Shown: positions 1-8,781, numbered from the stretch's first letter. The stretch: 22,132 nt of DNA from DYGX01 sp035325905 (GCA_035325905.1 DAOKYY010000060.1:1-22132), one strand, 5' to 3'. Notes: generated by a model not told the origin, from the sequence alone. A program made the numbers and translations.

Positions 1-1764
1 ATGGAAGAGGACGACCCGCGCAACGCCGCCGTGATCGCGGACCTGGTGGGCGACAACGTCGGCGACTGCGCCGGTATGGCCGCCGACATCTTCGAGTCCT
101 ACGAAGTGACCATCGTCTCGAGTCTGATCCTCGGCCTGGCGCTGACCGGCATCAACGGCGAGCTATACTGGATTGTCTTGCCGCTGCTGGTGCGCGGTAT
201 CGGCGTGGTTAGCTCGATTGTCGGAACGTACGCCGTGTCGCTCTGGCGCGTGGACGACGCCGAAGAGGCGATGTTCAAGAGCTACGAAATTTCGTCCGGC
301 ATCACGATCACCGCGACCTTCCTGCTGGCGTGGCTATACGCCGGGCAGTTGTCGCTGGCGACGCTGGTGGCGGTTGGCGTGGCGCTGGCCGTGGTCTTCA
401 ACCCGCTCACCTCGTATGCGACGAGCGCCAAGAGCAGCCGGGTGCGCACGATCGCGGCCTCGACACGCTATGGACCGGCTTCGGTCATCCTCGAAGGTCT
501 GTCGCTTGGCTACCTGTCGAGCGTGTGGGCGCTGTTCGTGATCGTTGCGGCGCTGACGGCCGCGATCCTGGTCTACAGTTTTGAGTTCCCCACCGAATAC
601 AAGCTGCCGGTGGTCATTATCGGCGCGGCGCTGTCGGTCTTTGAGATCGTGCGCGGGCAGCGGCGGGGGCACCTGGTCGAGGGCTTCTTCCACGCGCTGT
701 GGATCATGGTGCTGGCGCTGTTCCTGGTCAGTATGCACGCCGTGCCGGAGGTCCACCGCTACAGCTATATCCTCTTCGGCGTGACGCTCATCGGCGTTGG
801 GATGCTCTCGCACACCGGCAACAACGTCAGCATGGACACCTTCGGCCCGATCTCGGACAACGCGAATGGCATTGGCGAGCTGGCCGGGATGGGACCTGAA
901 GCGCGCCAGATTATGGCCGACCTGGACGCGGCCGGGAACACGACCAAGGCGATCACAAAGGGGGTCGCCATTGGCTCGGCGGTCATCGCGGCGGTGTCGC
1001 TGTTCGGCAGCTTCTTCGCCGACATCCAGCGCGTTCTACCAGCCGGGCAGACGTTCGAGGAAGTCATCAACCTCGCCAACCCGGTCGTCTTCGTCGGCCT
1101 GCTGATCGGCGGCTCGCTGCCGCTGCTGTTCAGCGGCCTGCTGATCAAGGCGGTTAACCGCGCCGCTGGGCAGATCATGGCGGAAGTGCGCCGCCAGCTG
1201 CGCGATCCGAAGATCGCGGACGGCACCAAGACCCCCGACTATGCCAAGGCAGTCACCATCTCGACCCAGTCCGCGCAGACCGAGCTGATCCCGCTGGGCG
1301 TGATCGCGGTCGTGGCGCCGATTGTCGTCGGCCTGTTGCTGAAGGAGCAGGCGCTCGGCGGCTTCCTGGTGGGCGTGATCGCAACCGGGCAGCTTCTCGC
1401 CGTGTTCATGTCGAACGCGGGTGGCGCGTGGGACAACGCCAAGAAGTACGTCGAAGACGGTTACTTTGGCGGCAAGGGGAGCGAGAACCACAAGGCGTCG
1501 GTCGTCGGGGATACCGTCGGCGACCCGCTGAAGGACACTGCTGGCCCGGCGCTGAACCCGATGATCAAGGTGATGAACCTGGTCGCGCTGATCGTCGCGC
1601 CGATCGTGGTGCAGTACAGTGGCTATGGTATCGGCGTTGTCGCCGGCGCGGCGGCAGGTATTGCCCTGATCCTATGGGCGGTTCGCCGCAGCGACCGGCG
1701 CATCGAAGTGTCGGAAGATGCCGCCAGCGAGCGCGTCACAGAGGCGCTGGTCGCGGGCGACTGA
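1..1764 (+). CDS. hppA: Membrane-bound H+-translocating pyrophosphatase, K+-independent type (5' truncated)
   Basis: Integral membrane enzyme that hydrolyses pyrophosphate and pumps protons. The visible 587 residues open inside the acidic substrate/Mg site (EDDPRN, then GDNVGDCAGMAADIFESY), so the ATG at base 1 is almost certainly an internal Met. Family members are usually about 700-800 residues, so roughly 150-200 N-terminal residues, including the DVGADLVGK-type motif, lie outside the window. The C-terminal signature is present (GGAWDNAKKYVEDG, then VVGDTVGDPLKDTAGPALNP, residues about 474-525), with many hydrophobic segments between. The segment GNTTKAITKG has Lys at residue 316 and Thr three residues later, where K+-dependent enzymes carry Ala/Ala. 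In this family that swap marks K+-independent proton pumps. A Na+-pumping role is less likely, since known Na+-PPases are K+-dependent. The gene ends just before a strong hairpin. Confidence 0.96.
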   Translation: MEEDDPRNAAVIADLVGDNVGDCAGMAADIFESYEVTIVSSLILGLALTGINGELYWIVLPLLVRGIGVVSSIVGTYAVSLWRVDDAEEAMFKSYEISSGITITATFLLAWLYAGQLSLATLVAVGVALAVVFNPLTSYATSAKSSRVRTIAASTRYGPASVILEGLSLGYLSSVWALFVIVAALTAAILVYSFEFPTEYKLPVVIIGAALSVFEIVRGQRRGHLVEGFFHALWIMVLALFLVSMHAVPEVHRYSYILFGVTLIGVGMLSHTGNNVSMDTFGPISDNANGIGELAGMGPEARQIMADLDAAGNTTKAITKGVAIGSAVIAAVSLFGSFFADIQRVLPAGQTFEEVINLANPVVFVGLLIGGSLPLLFSGLLIKAVNRAAGQIMAEVRRQLRDPKIADGTKTPDYAKAVTISTQSAQTELIPLGVIAVVAPIVVGLLLKEQALGGFLVGVIATGQLLAVFMSNAGGAWDNAKKYVEDGYFGGKGSENHKASVVGDTVGDPLKDTAGPALNPMIKVMNLVALIVAPIVVQYSGYGIGVVAGAAAGIALILWAVRRSDRRIEVSEDAASERVTEALVAGD

Positions 1765-1803
1765 TCGACGAGGGTTTTCACCCGGCGACTTTCCAGCTTA
1801 TAC

Positions 1804-1837
1804 GCGGCTCCCGGAACTACGGGAGCCGCTGTTCTAT
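1804..1837 (+). terminator. Rho-independent terminator candidate after hppA
   Basis: A perfect 10-bp stem (GCGGCTCCCG at 1804-1813 with CGGGAGCCGC at 1820-1829) closes a 6-nt loop and is followed by a short T-containing tail (TGTTCTAT). The tail is weak, but the stem is strong and sits 40 nt after the hppA stop and before the next ribosome binding site. The two genes are therefore probably separate transcription units. Confidence 0.7.
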
Positions 1838-1866
1838 CCCGCAGGCCGCATTGGCCGGAGGCCGCC

Positions 1867-2898
1867 ATGATCACTGCCTACGCGACTGACCCCCGCTTCG
1901 CGCTGCACACGCTTGAGATGCACCCGGAGCACGCGGGCCGCTTGCAGGCGGTGGACACCGCGCTGGCGGCAACCGGCCTGGCGCAGCGGGTGGAGATGCT
2001 CCCACCGCGTGAGGCGACACGCGAGGAACTTCTCGCGGCGCACACACATGACCACGTCGATCGCCTGGCCGCGACACAGGGTCGCCCGGCGGGGATGCTC
2101 GATCTCGACACTTATGTCACGCCGCGCTCTTACGAGGTGGCGCGGCTGGCGGCGGGCGCTGCGCTGGCCGTGACCGGCGCGGTGCTGAGCGACGCGGCGA
2201 CGAACGGTCTGGCGGCGGTGCGCCCGCCCGGGCACCACGCGACCCCTTCCCGCGCGATGGGCTTCTGTCTGCTGAACAATGTAGCGATCGCGGCCCGGTA
2301 CGCGCAGCGCCAACACGGGCTGGCGCGCGTGGCGATTGTGGACATCGACGTGCATCACGGCAACGGCACGCAGGCGATTTTCTACGACGACCCGACTGTG
2401 TTGTACGTCTCGACTCACCAATCGCCGCTCTATCCCGGCACCGGGTCGCTGAGCGAGACCGGCGCCGGGCCGGGTGCGGGGACGACGATCAATATTCCGC
2501 TGCCGCCGGGGGTGGGCGATCGTGGCTTCGGCGCTGCGATCGACGAAGTGGTCGTATCGACCGTACGCCGCTTCGAGCCGGAGCTGCTTCTGATCTCGGC
2601 CGGGTTTGACGCGCACTGGGCCGATCCACTGGCGCAATTGGCCCTGTCGCTGGACGGATACGACGCGGCGATGCGGCGGCTGGTGAACCTGGCGGGCGAG
2701 GTGTGCCGGGGGCGGGTGGTGGTGGTGCTCGAAGGCGGCTACCATCTGCGGGCGCTGGCGGCGGGCTGGTCCAACACCGTCCGCGCTCTGCTGGGCGACG
2801 GTGAGCGGGACGATCCGCTTGGGCCAGCGGCATCTGCGAAGGAGCCGGATATCGACCCTCTGATCGAACGCATCCGCAAGCTTCACAACCTTCCTTAA
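1867..2898 (+). CDS. Histone deacetylase / acetylpolyamine amidohydrolase family protein
   Basis: Zn-dependent deacetylase of the arginase/HDAC fold (class II-like, as in bacterial acetoin-utilisation and acetylpolyamine amidohydrolase proteins); 343 residues, a normal single-domain length. Family landmarks are all present. RPPGHHA supplies the catalytic His pair (H123, H124). DIDVHHGNG supplies Zn ligands D161 and H163. SAGFDAH supplies the third ligand D248. LEGGYHL supplies the transition-state Tyr (Y292). The active site thus looks intact. The start is set by GGAGG at 1857-1861, 5 nt before the ATG. No signal peptide is seen, so it is cytoplasmic. The substrate (acetyl-lysine protein, acetylpolyamine or another small amide) cannot be read from the sequence, and the neighbours give no pathway clue. 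Confidence 0.93.
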   Translation: MITAYATDPRFALHTLEMHPEHAGRLQAVDTALAATGLAQRVEMLPPREATREELLAAHTHDHVDRLAATQGRPAGMLDLDTYVTPRSYEVARLAAGAALAVTGAVLSDAATNGLAAVRPPGHHATPSRAMGFCLLNNVAIAARYAQRQHGLARVAIVDIDVHHGNGTQAIFYDDPTVLYVSTHQSPLYPGTGSLSETGAGPGAGTTINIPLPPGVGDRGFGAAIDEVVVSTVRRFEPELLLISAGFDAHWADPLAQLALSLDGYDAAMRRLVNLAGEVCRGRVVVVLEGGYHLRALAAGWSNTVRALLGDGERDDPLGPAASAKEPDIDPLIERIRKLHNLP

Positions 2899-2915
2899 TG
2901 CAATCTTCAGCCGTA

Positions 2916-2944
2916 TTGCGCTTTTAGGCCGCGCAATGCATAAT
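2916..2944 (+). promoter_or_regulatory. Sigma-70-type promoter for the first TPR/Trp-motif gene
   Basis: TTGCGC (2916-2921), a 17-nt spacer and CATAAT (2939-2944) give a credible -35/-10 pair. Transcription would begin near 2951, downstream of an in-frame ATG at 2936, which excludes that ATG as the start. An inverted repeat ATTGCGC (2915-2921) / GCGCAAT (2931-2937) covers the -35 box and spacer and could be an operator. Confidence 0.6.
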
Positions 2945-3013
2945 GAAAAAAACGCCCATTTCACCGATAAATCCGCCTGGACGTACCCGGCGAGCGTGAG
3001 AAACGAGCGCATT

Positions 3014-6000
3014 ATGGCTGAGATGATCACCCTGCAGGCCTATCTGAACGAGCTGGAGTCAATGGTGGAGAATGAGTCTCCGACCGAGGTCGTCAGCCAT
3101 TGCCGGTACCTTCTCCAGCATTATCCTCAGAATGTAGCGACCTACCGGTTGCTGGGCAAGGCGCTGTTGCGCAAAGGCCACAACGAGGGCCTGCCAGAGC
3201 ATTTCGTCCAGGCGGCGGATGTTTTTCAACGGGTGCTTAGCGTGGTGCCGGACGACGCTATCGCGCACATCGCGCTCAGCGAAATCCGCGAGCAGGAAGG
3301 GGCGCTCGGCCAGGCGATCTGGCATCTGGAGCGCGCGCAGGATCAGCTCCCCGGCAACGCGGTGCTCAATGATGCGCTGCACCGGCTGTATAGCCAGCAA
3401 ACGGGGCGCGAGCGCGGCAGCACCGGCAAGCTTCAGTTGACGCGCGGCGCCCTGGCGCGGCAGTACGCCAACAGCCAGTTGTATGATCAGGCGATTCTGG
3501 AGTTGCGCTACGCGCTCCAGTCGACGCCGGGGCGTGTTGACCTGCAAATCCTGCTGGCGAAGCTGCTGTGGGAGAGCCAGCATCAGCTTGAGGCGGGTGA
3601 GGTCGCGGTTGAGATTCTCAAGACGCTGCCGTACTGCCTGGAAGCCAACGCGCTGATGGCGCGCTTGTGGCTGGCATATGGTCGCCCCTCGGACGCGCAG
3701 CCATATCTCGATCAGGTCGAGGCGCTCGATCCCTACGCGGCGATGGCGATCCTCCGCCCCGGTGACGCCGGGCCTGACCCGAATCGCCTGGAACGGCTGA
3801 ACTATACCGCGCGTGCGGCAGCCACGCTTTCGGCGGAGATGCCGGAGTGGGTGCACGATCTGGACGACCTGGACACGTCGCTCGCGCCGCCGCATGAGGA
3901 AGACGCTTTCGCGGCGCGCAGCCCGTCCCGGATTGATATCGAGGCGGTCTTTGGCGGCGGTCACGAGCCGGGCGATCAACCCGACTGGATGCGTGATTTT
4001 CTGGTGCCGGACGAGGAGGAGGCGCCGGACTGGTATGGCGGCACGGAGTTCAGCCGCGAGCCGGAGCCGCCCCCGACGACGCCGCTCCCCGCTGATTGGC
4101 TCCCGTTTCAGGACGAGGCGCCCCCGGAGGCGCCGGGCCTGAGTGCGGTTGAGGATGTAGCGGACGTGCCGGACTGGTTCGCTCCATTCTCGGAAACCGG
4201 ACTTTCCGCGGAGGACTCTGCGCCTGCCGGCTGGCTTGGCGCGACGGGAGCCTCGGCGGTCGAATTCGACGCGAGCGCCGACATGGAACAACCAGTGCCG
4301 TCCGAGGCCCAGCCGGAGTTCCCAGTTGAGGACGAGGCGTGGGCGCCGGAACGCGTCGCCCGCGCGGAAGACGAGCCTCGCCCGGTCGAGGATGACTGGC
4401 TGTCCGGCCTCGGTTCGGCCGTGGCGACCGGGGCAGCGTTCGCGCCACAGGACGCCGAGGAACAGGCGGAGCCGTTCGATTGGCTATCCGGCGCGGGCGA
4501 TCCCGAGACCGCCGCACCTTCTGTTGGGGCAACCCCCGAAGCAAGCGCGGAGCCGGACAGGCCGGACTGGTTAGCTGACGCCGCCCTGGAAGAAAGCGCG
4601 CCGTCGGCCGTAAGCTGGCTCGACGCGGCGACGGCGGCGTCCGAGCGGGGCTTGAGCGCACCTACCGGCGATGATGATATTGCCAACCTGGACCGGCTGT
4701 TCGACGCTTTGAACGCGGCGGAGGCGGCGGGGGCCGCGCTCGACGTGAGCGAACCGGAGGCTCCACCCGCCGGGCTGGACGCCGAGGCGACCCTGGCGAG
4801 CGCGCCTCCCGACCCTGACGATTGGATGGCGCTGTTCGATCAGCCAGAAGCGGAGCAGGGCACCACTCAGCCTGAGCCACCTGCCTTTGACGACCAGGGC
4901 TGGGGGCTGCTGCTCGACGAGGAGCGGAGCATCGAGGAAGCGGACGAGGCGCTGCCGGAAGCGCCCGCTATGTTTGATGAGCCGGTTACGCTTCAGGATC
5001 AGCCGTCCGAGGTCGAGCCGGGCGCCCAGGGCGAAACTGCCGATCTCGCCGGCGACTGGCTGGCAGACTTCGCCGAGCTGGAAGACAGCCTGCCGCACGG
5101 TCTGGGGGGCGAGGTGGAGACGCGGGAGGAAGCACCCGCCAGTGCAGAACCGGAGCTGGACTGGCTATCGCCTGAAAGCCCGTTCGACGCAGCGTCCGGC
5201 CAGGTAGAAGCCGTATCGGATCAGGAATTGCTTAGCGCGCTGTCGCTCGCCGCGAGCGACTCCGGGGCGGAGGATGATTGGCCGATCTCGCTTGAAGGCG
5301 CGGTGAAGCCGGAGGATGAGGCCGCGCAGGCCGCTGCCGGAGATATTCTGCCGGAGGATGACATTCTGGCGATCTTCGGCGAGGCGACAGCGGTTACTTG
5401 GGCGCAGGCTGGCGTAGACGAACCCGCCGCTGCGCTACCGGTAGAACCTATGGAGCAGGCGCTCCCATTGTCTGAAGAAGACGTTGAGGTGGACTGGCCG
5501 GAGTCTGAGACGGATCAGCCTGTCTCCGAAGGGGATACCGAGCGGCCCGCGCTCTTTGGTCTGGCGCACGCCGTCCAACAAGCGCAGCAGGAGGAAGTGC
5601 CCGACTGGATGGCCGGTCTGGAGATCTCCGTTCCCGGACCAGAGGATGAAGGCACCGGCGAGCTGCTTGACGAGGCATACGATCCGTTTGAGGGCGGCGA
5701 TCCGTCGAATGTGCCGGTCTACGAGTCGGCGGGCCACACCGGTATTTTGCAGCCGAACGAGGAACCGGACTGGATGCGCGCCTTCACGGGAGAGCTGGCC
5801 CCGGATGAAGAAGACGAGCCTGAGATTGCCGCGCTAGACTTCTCTGCCGCCAATCTCGTCGATGAGGAGCCGGAGGATGCGCTGTTGGCGTTCGACGCCG
5901 CCGCGCTGGTCAGAGATGAGCGCCCGGCCGAGCCAGCGCCGCCCCGGCCTTTCGACGCGCTGGAGTGGGATTTGCCGGGCGATGACTTCGTCCTCGGCAT

Positions 6001-6367
6001 CGAGCCTGAGCAGCGCGTGGAGGCCGAAGCCGCGATCCCAGACTGGCTGAGCGCCATTACCCGGACGACGGCTGACGAGGACGATGCGCTCTCTGAGGCG
6101 GTCCCGGAACCGACCCCGCTCGACGCTGGGCACGACGCTGCGCCGGAGTGGCTGCGCGAGGTGGACGAGCTGGCGGCGGAAGCAGACTGGATCGACGAGC
6201 AGGCGCCGGAAGATGTGGCGTTTGCAACTGTCGATGATTTCCCGGATACTCTGGCTAGCGCACCAACCGCCGCTCCCTCTGTGGTCGAGGAAGAAGACGG
6301 CTTTGACGGCACATTCTCGTTTGCCGATCGTCTGCCAACGTGGCTTCGCCGCGCAACGGATCGCTAA
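3014..6367 (+). CDS. Large acidic TPR protein with C-terminal Trp-motif array, function unknown
   Basis: About 1117 residues, with no signal peptide and no membrane segment. Residues 1 to about 265 form tetratricopeptide-like helical pairs (for example AADVFQRVLSVVPDDAIAHI and LYDQAILELRYALQSTPG). From residue about 276 to the end the chain is strongly acidic, Pro/Ala-rich and probably disordered. It is punctuated by about twenty short motifs of the form (P/D)-(D/E)-W-(L/M/F), such as PDWMRDFL, PDWLADA, GDWLADFAELED, VPDWMAGLE, IPDWLSAI and LPTWLRRA. The start at 3014 is preferred over the in-frame ATG at 2936 because a promoter lies over the latter; no strong Shine-Dalgarno precedes either. 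The downstream gene has related motifs, so the two probably act together. I infer a scaffold or adaptor in which TPRs and Trp motifs bind partners. I do not recognise a named family. Confidence 0.85.
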   Translation: MAEMITLQAYLNELESMVENESPTEVVSHCRYLLQHYPQNVATYRLLGKALLRKGHNEGLPEHFVQAADVFQRVLSVVPDDAIAHIALSEIREQEGALGQAIWHLERAQDQLPGNAVLNDALHRLYSQQTGRERGSTGKLQLTRGALARQYANSQLYDQAILELRYALQSTPGRVDLQILLAKLLWESQHQLEAGEVAVEILKTLPYCLEANALMARLWLAYGRPSDAQPYLDQVEALDPYAAMAILRPGDAGPDPNRLERLNYTARAAATLSAEMPEWVHDLDDLDTSLAPPHEEDAFAARSPSRIDIEAVFGGGHEPGDQPDWMRDFLVPDEEEAPDWYGGTEFSREPEPPPTTPLPADWLPFQDEAPPEAPGLSAVEDVADVPDWFAPFSETGLSAEDSAPAGWLGATGASAVEFDASADMEQPVPSEAQPEFPVEDEAWAPERVARAEDEPRPVEDDWLSGLGSAVATGAAFAPQDAEEQAEPFDWLSGAGDPETAAPSVGATPEASAEPDRPDWLADAALEESAPSAVSWLDAATAASERGLSAPTGDDDIANLDRLFDALNAAEAAGAALDVSEPEAPPAGLDAEATLASAPPDPDDWMALFDQPEAEQGTTQPEPPAFDDQGWGLLLDEERSIEEADEALPEAPAMFDEPVTLQDQPSEVEPGAQGETADLAGDWLADFAELEDSLPHGLGGEVETREEAPASAEPELDWLSPESPFDAASGQVEAVSDQELLSALSLAASDSGAEDDWPISLEGAVKPEDEAAQAAAGDILPEDDILAIFGEATAVTWAQAGVDEPAAALPVEPMEQALPLSEEDVEVDWPESETDQPVSEGDTERPALFGLAHAVQQAQQEEVPDWMAGLEISVPGPEDEGTGELLDEAYDPFEGGDPSNVPVYESAGHTGILQPNEEPDWMRAFTGELAPDEEDEPEIAALDFSAANLVDEEPEDALLAFDAAALVRDERPAEPAPPRPFDALEWDLPGDDFVLGIEPEQRVEAEAAIPDWLSAITRTTADEDDALSEAVPEPTPLDAGHDAAPEWLREVDELAAEADWIDEQAPEDVAFATVDDFPDTLASAPTAAPSVVEEEDGFDGTFSFADRLPTWLRRATDR
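3836..6355 (+). repeat. Degenerate protein-level repeat array: about twenty acidic Trp motifs
   Basis: Within the preceding CDS, short Trp motifs recur at irregular intervals, mostly 25-60 residues. The consensus is acidic or Pro, Asp/Glu, Trp, Leu/Met, followed by a few hydrophobic and acidic residues. Linkers are rich in Glu, Asp, Ala and Pro. Nucleotide conservation between copies is low, so this is an old, diverged motif array and not a recent tandem duplication. Confidence 0.7.
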
Positions 6368-6468
6368 AGCGACTGCCGCTCGCAGGGCAGGAGAGATGGC
6401 GCGCAACACTGGCGAACAGGCTGCTGCCGCCTGGACGGTCCCGGCGGCGGCATGGAGGAGGATAGGGC

Positions 6469-8763
6469 ATGGCACCCGCCCCTGACGAGTATCCTGATTT
6501 CGACAGCATGACACCTGAGGAGCAGATGGCGTGGCTGGAGAGCCTCGCCCGGCGCCAGGGCGCGAACGCTGATGAGTTCCTGACCGCCGCTGATCAGGAC
6601 ATTCCGATTCCGGAAGAGGCCGTGATCGACGAGCCGGGCTACGTCCCGTACTCCATCAGCCAGGACAGCCGGATGGAGCGGCCTGAGACCGAGGAACAGC
6701 GTATCGAGGCGCCAGAAGACGACCACGACTTCCCGCCGGTGCTGGAAGACGTCGAGTTTCAGGCGGATGCATTCGAGACCGCGCCTGCGATGAATGATCC
6801 GGACAATCCGTCCGAAACCGGCATCTCGGACCTCGAAGAGGAAGCCTCTGACGACGTGCTGTCCGATGCCGACCTGGCCGATCCAATGACATGGCTGGAC
6901 GGCCTGACCGCTCGCCCCGAAAGCGCCGACGCCGATTTTCTGGCCGAGATCGGGCGGGCGGCGAGCGAGCCTGCGGAGCTTGACCGGGGCTGGCTCGATC
7001 AGGAGCGCGCTTTTGCGCCACAGCCGCTGAGAGATGACCGCCAGCCAGAGCTTGATTTCGATTTACTGGAAGACCTTGACCTGGACGGGTTCGAGGAACT
7101 GGACCTGGACGCGATCCTCGGGCAGGCTGTCGAGGGCGCGCCGGCGGACGCGGGCACGTTCTCATCTCAGGAACCGCCGGACCGGTGGCTGGAGGACCTC
7201 GTTACGCCCCAGGAAGAGGACACGGCGCGCTACGAGCAGGCGGCACCCGCTGGAGCGCCGGAGGAGTCCGATCTGCGGGCGGTCGCCAGCTCGGCGGACG
7301 CGGCCGGGTATGACTCCACCGGCGCGGCTGCGGTTCAGAGCGAAGCCGGGTGGTCCGAGGAGGATATGCTTGGCGGCGCCGACCCGATGACGTGGCTCGA
7401 AACGCTGGCGCGGCGCCAGGGCGCGAACCCCGAAGAACTGACCACGGAAGCGGACCTCGAAATTCCTGAGCTGCCCCCCGACACCGTCGTTGACGAGCCG
7501 GGGTATACCGAGTATTCGCCGTTCGGTATCCTGCCGCCGCGCCGGGACGAGGCGTCCCGCGCCGAGCCAGCGGGCTTCGCAGGGGATACGCGCGCCGGAG
7601 ATGAACTGGACACAGAGGCGGAACTGGACGCAGTCAGCCAGTCGCTCGGCTGGCTATCGGAGATGACCGGTGAGCCATCCGGCGCGATGGGCGCATGGCT
7701 GGCCGTCGAAGATACGTTCGTCGAGCGCGAGCTACGGGCTGACGACGAACTTGATGAACTCGCAACTTTTGACTTTGCGGGGCAGGGCGAAGAAGCTGAT
7801 GCTCTGGCTGGGATGTCGGATGACGAGATCGAGCAGGCGCTGCTGCGGGGCGAGCTGACAGGCGAGCAGGAGCTTGCCTGGCTGCGTCGCATCGCGCGAG
7901 AGCAAGCGCAGAGGTATGACGAAGCGGTGGCGGCGGAAGAGGCGGAAGCCGCCTCGGAAGAAGTCGAGCCGGCTGAGCCGGGCGAGCTTCCACCCTGGCT
8001 GCAACAAATGCGAGATGCGGACGCCGCCGAGGATGTCGCGGCGCTGGAGGCGAACGCCGCCGCCTGGCTCGAAGAACAGGCTGAGGAAGCTCCGGCTGGC
8101 GCAGCATTTGACGAGCCTGCGCTGGATGCGCTCGGCATCTCCGAAACCGATCTGGCGGCTTTTCTCGAAGACGAGATCGACGCGGAGGAGGCGCTGGAAG
8201 AGGTCGGGCTGGCCGAAGCAGCGCCGGTTGAGATGCCCGACTGGCTGGTCGAGACTGAGGATGAAAGCGCAGCGGGCGCGCAGCTTCCGGCCTGGCTGAG
8301 CGAGATGGAGCAGGTTGAGGACGCGTCTGAAGAAGCCCCGGATTGGCTGAGCGAGCTAAAAGAGGACGGGGGCGAAGCCGAACGCGCCGCCTCAGAGCCT
8401 TCTGCGACGCTGCCGCCGGAGCCGGACGTCAGCGCCCCGCCGCGCGAGCCGGTTATCCCGGACAGCGAGCTGTTCGCTAGCTACCGGCAGCGTCTCGCCG
8501 AGGAGCCGGGCGATTATGCCAGCCGCCTCGCGCTGGCGCGGACGCTGCGAGCGCACGGCGAGGTCGCGCCAAGCCTCGATCACTACGAAACGCTGGTTGA
8601 GAACGCGCAGTTGCTCGACGACGTGGCGAACGATCTGGCGCTGCTGGTGGACGAGCAGCCAACCCTGCCAAGAGTGCGGCGGCTGCTCGGTGACAGCCTG
8701 ATGCGGCGAGGACGTTTGCAGGATGCGCTGGACGCCTATCGGGCGGCGCTGGAACGGCTGTAA
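6469..8763 (+). CDS. Acidic Trp-motif protein with C-terminal TPR, partner of the upstream gene
   Basis: 764 residues, no signal peptide or membrane segment. The start is supported by GGAGGAGG (6454-6461), 7 nt upstream; the gene follows the previous one by 101 nt with no clear promoter or terminator between, so they are probably cotranscribed. A module recurs at residues 14-62 (EEQMAWLESLARRQGAN ... DEPGYVPYS) and 305-350 (DPMTWLETLARRQGAN ... DEPGYTEYS), with a shorter copy at 138-162. Further Trp motifs follow (LPPWLQQM, MPDWLVE, LPAWLSEM, APDWLSEL). Around residues 198-222 is an Asp/Leu-rich stretch (LEDLDLDGFEELDLD). Residues about 664-764 are TPR-like helices (YASRLALARTLRAHG, DALDAYRAALERL). 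The order is the mirror image of the upstream protein. Function unknown; a two-component scaffold is inferred. Confidence 0.85.
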   Translation: MAPAPDEYPDFDSMTPEEQMAWLESLARRQGANADEFLTAADQDIPIPEEAVIDEPGYVPYSISQDSRMERPETEEQRIEAPEDDHDFPPVLEDVEFQADAFETAPAMNDPDNPSETGISDLEEEASDDVLSDADLADPMTWLDGLTARPESADADFLAEIGRAASEPAELDRGWLDQERAFAPQPLRDDRQPELDFDLLEDLDLDGFEELDLDAILGQAVEGAPADAGTFSSQEPPDRWLEDLVTPQEEDTARYEQAAPAGAPEESDLRAVASSADAAGYDSTGAAAVQSEAGWSEEDMLGGADPMTWLETLARRQGANPEELTTEADLEIPELPPDTVVDEPGYTEYSPFGILPPRRDEASRAEPAGFAGDTRAGDELDTEAELDAVSQSLGWLSEMTGEPSGAMGAWLAVEDTFVERELRADDELDELATFDFAGQGEEADALAGMSDDEIEQALLRGELTGEQELAWLRRIAREQAQRYDEAVAAEEAEAASEEVEPAEPGELPPWLQQMRDADAAEDVAALEANAAAWLEEQAEEAPAGAAFDEPALDALGISETDLAAFLEDEIDAEEALEEVGLAEAAPVEMPDWLVETEDESAAGAQLPAWLSEMEQVEDASEEAPDWLSELKEDGGEAERAASEPSATLPPEPDVSAPPREPVIPDSELFASYRQRLAEEPGDYASRLALARTLRAHGEVAPSLDHYETLVENAQLLDDVANDLALLVDEQPTLPRVRRLLGDSLMRRGRLQDALDAYRAALERL
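6508..6654 (+). repeat. Module copy 1 (MAWLESLARRQGAN...DEPGY)
   Basis: Residues 14-62 of the CDS at 6469-8763. It shares MxWLExLARRQGANxxE and a trailing V(I/V)DEPGYxxYS with the copy at 7381-7518, including an identical CGGCGCCAGGGCGCGAAC core, and so reflects an internal duplication. Confidence 0.85.
6880..6954 (+). repeat. Module copy 2, partial (DPMTWLDGLTARPES)
   Basis: Residues 138-162 of the CDS at 6469-8763. It keeps the DPMTWLxxL opening but has lost the RRQGAN core and the DEPGY tail. Confidence 0.6.
7381..7518 (+). repeat. Module copy 3 (DPMTWLETLARRQGAN...DEPGY)
   Basis: Residues 305-350 of the CDS at 6469-8763, the closest relative of copy 1, with the same opening, core and DEPGYxxYS end. 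Confidence 0.85.
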
Positions 8764-8781
8764 CCCGCTTCTGTTTTGCGC

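Noticed and set aside
1..2898. hppA and the deacetylase as one operon
   Set aside because: A 10-bp perfect hairpin lies between them and the gap is about 100 nt. Read-through cannot be excluded.
2936..3013. Upstream in-frame ATG for the first TPR gene
   Set aside because: It overlaps the -10 box of a good promoter, so it would lie before the transcript start.
1834..3030. A 398-codon open frame on the minus strand opposite the deacetylase gene
   Set aside because: It is rich in Arg/His/Gln with no family signature and mirrors a well-recognised plus-strand gene. High GC produces such antisense frames.
7335..8138. Long Ser/Ala-rich minus-strand frame opposite the second scaffold gene
   Set aside because: The Ser runs are the antisense image of Glu/Asp/Ala codons (GAG/GAC/GCG) in the acidic protein; the same applies to 5719-6312 and 4108-4686.
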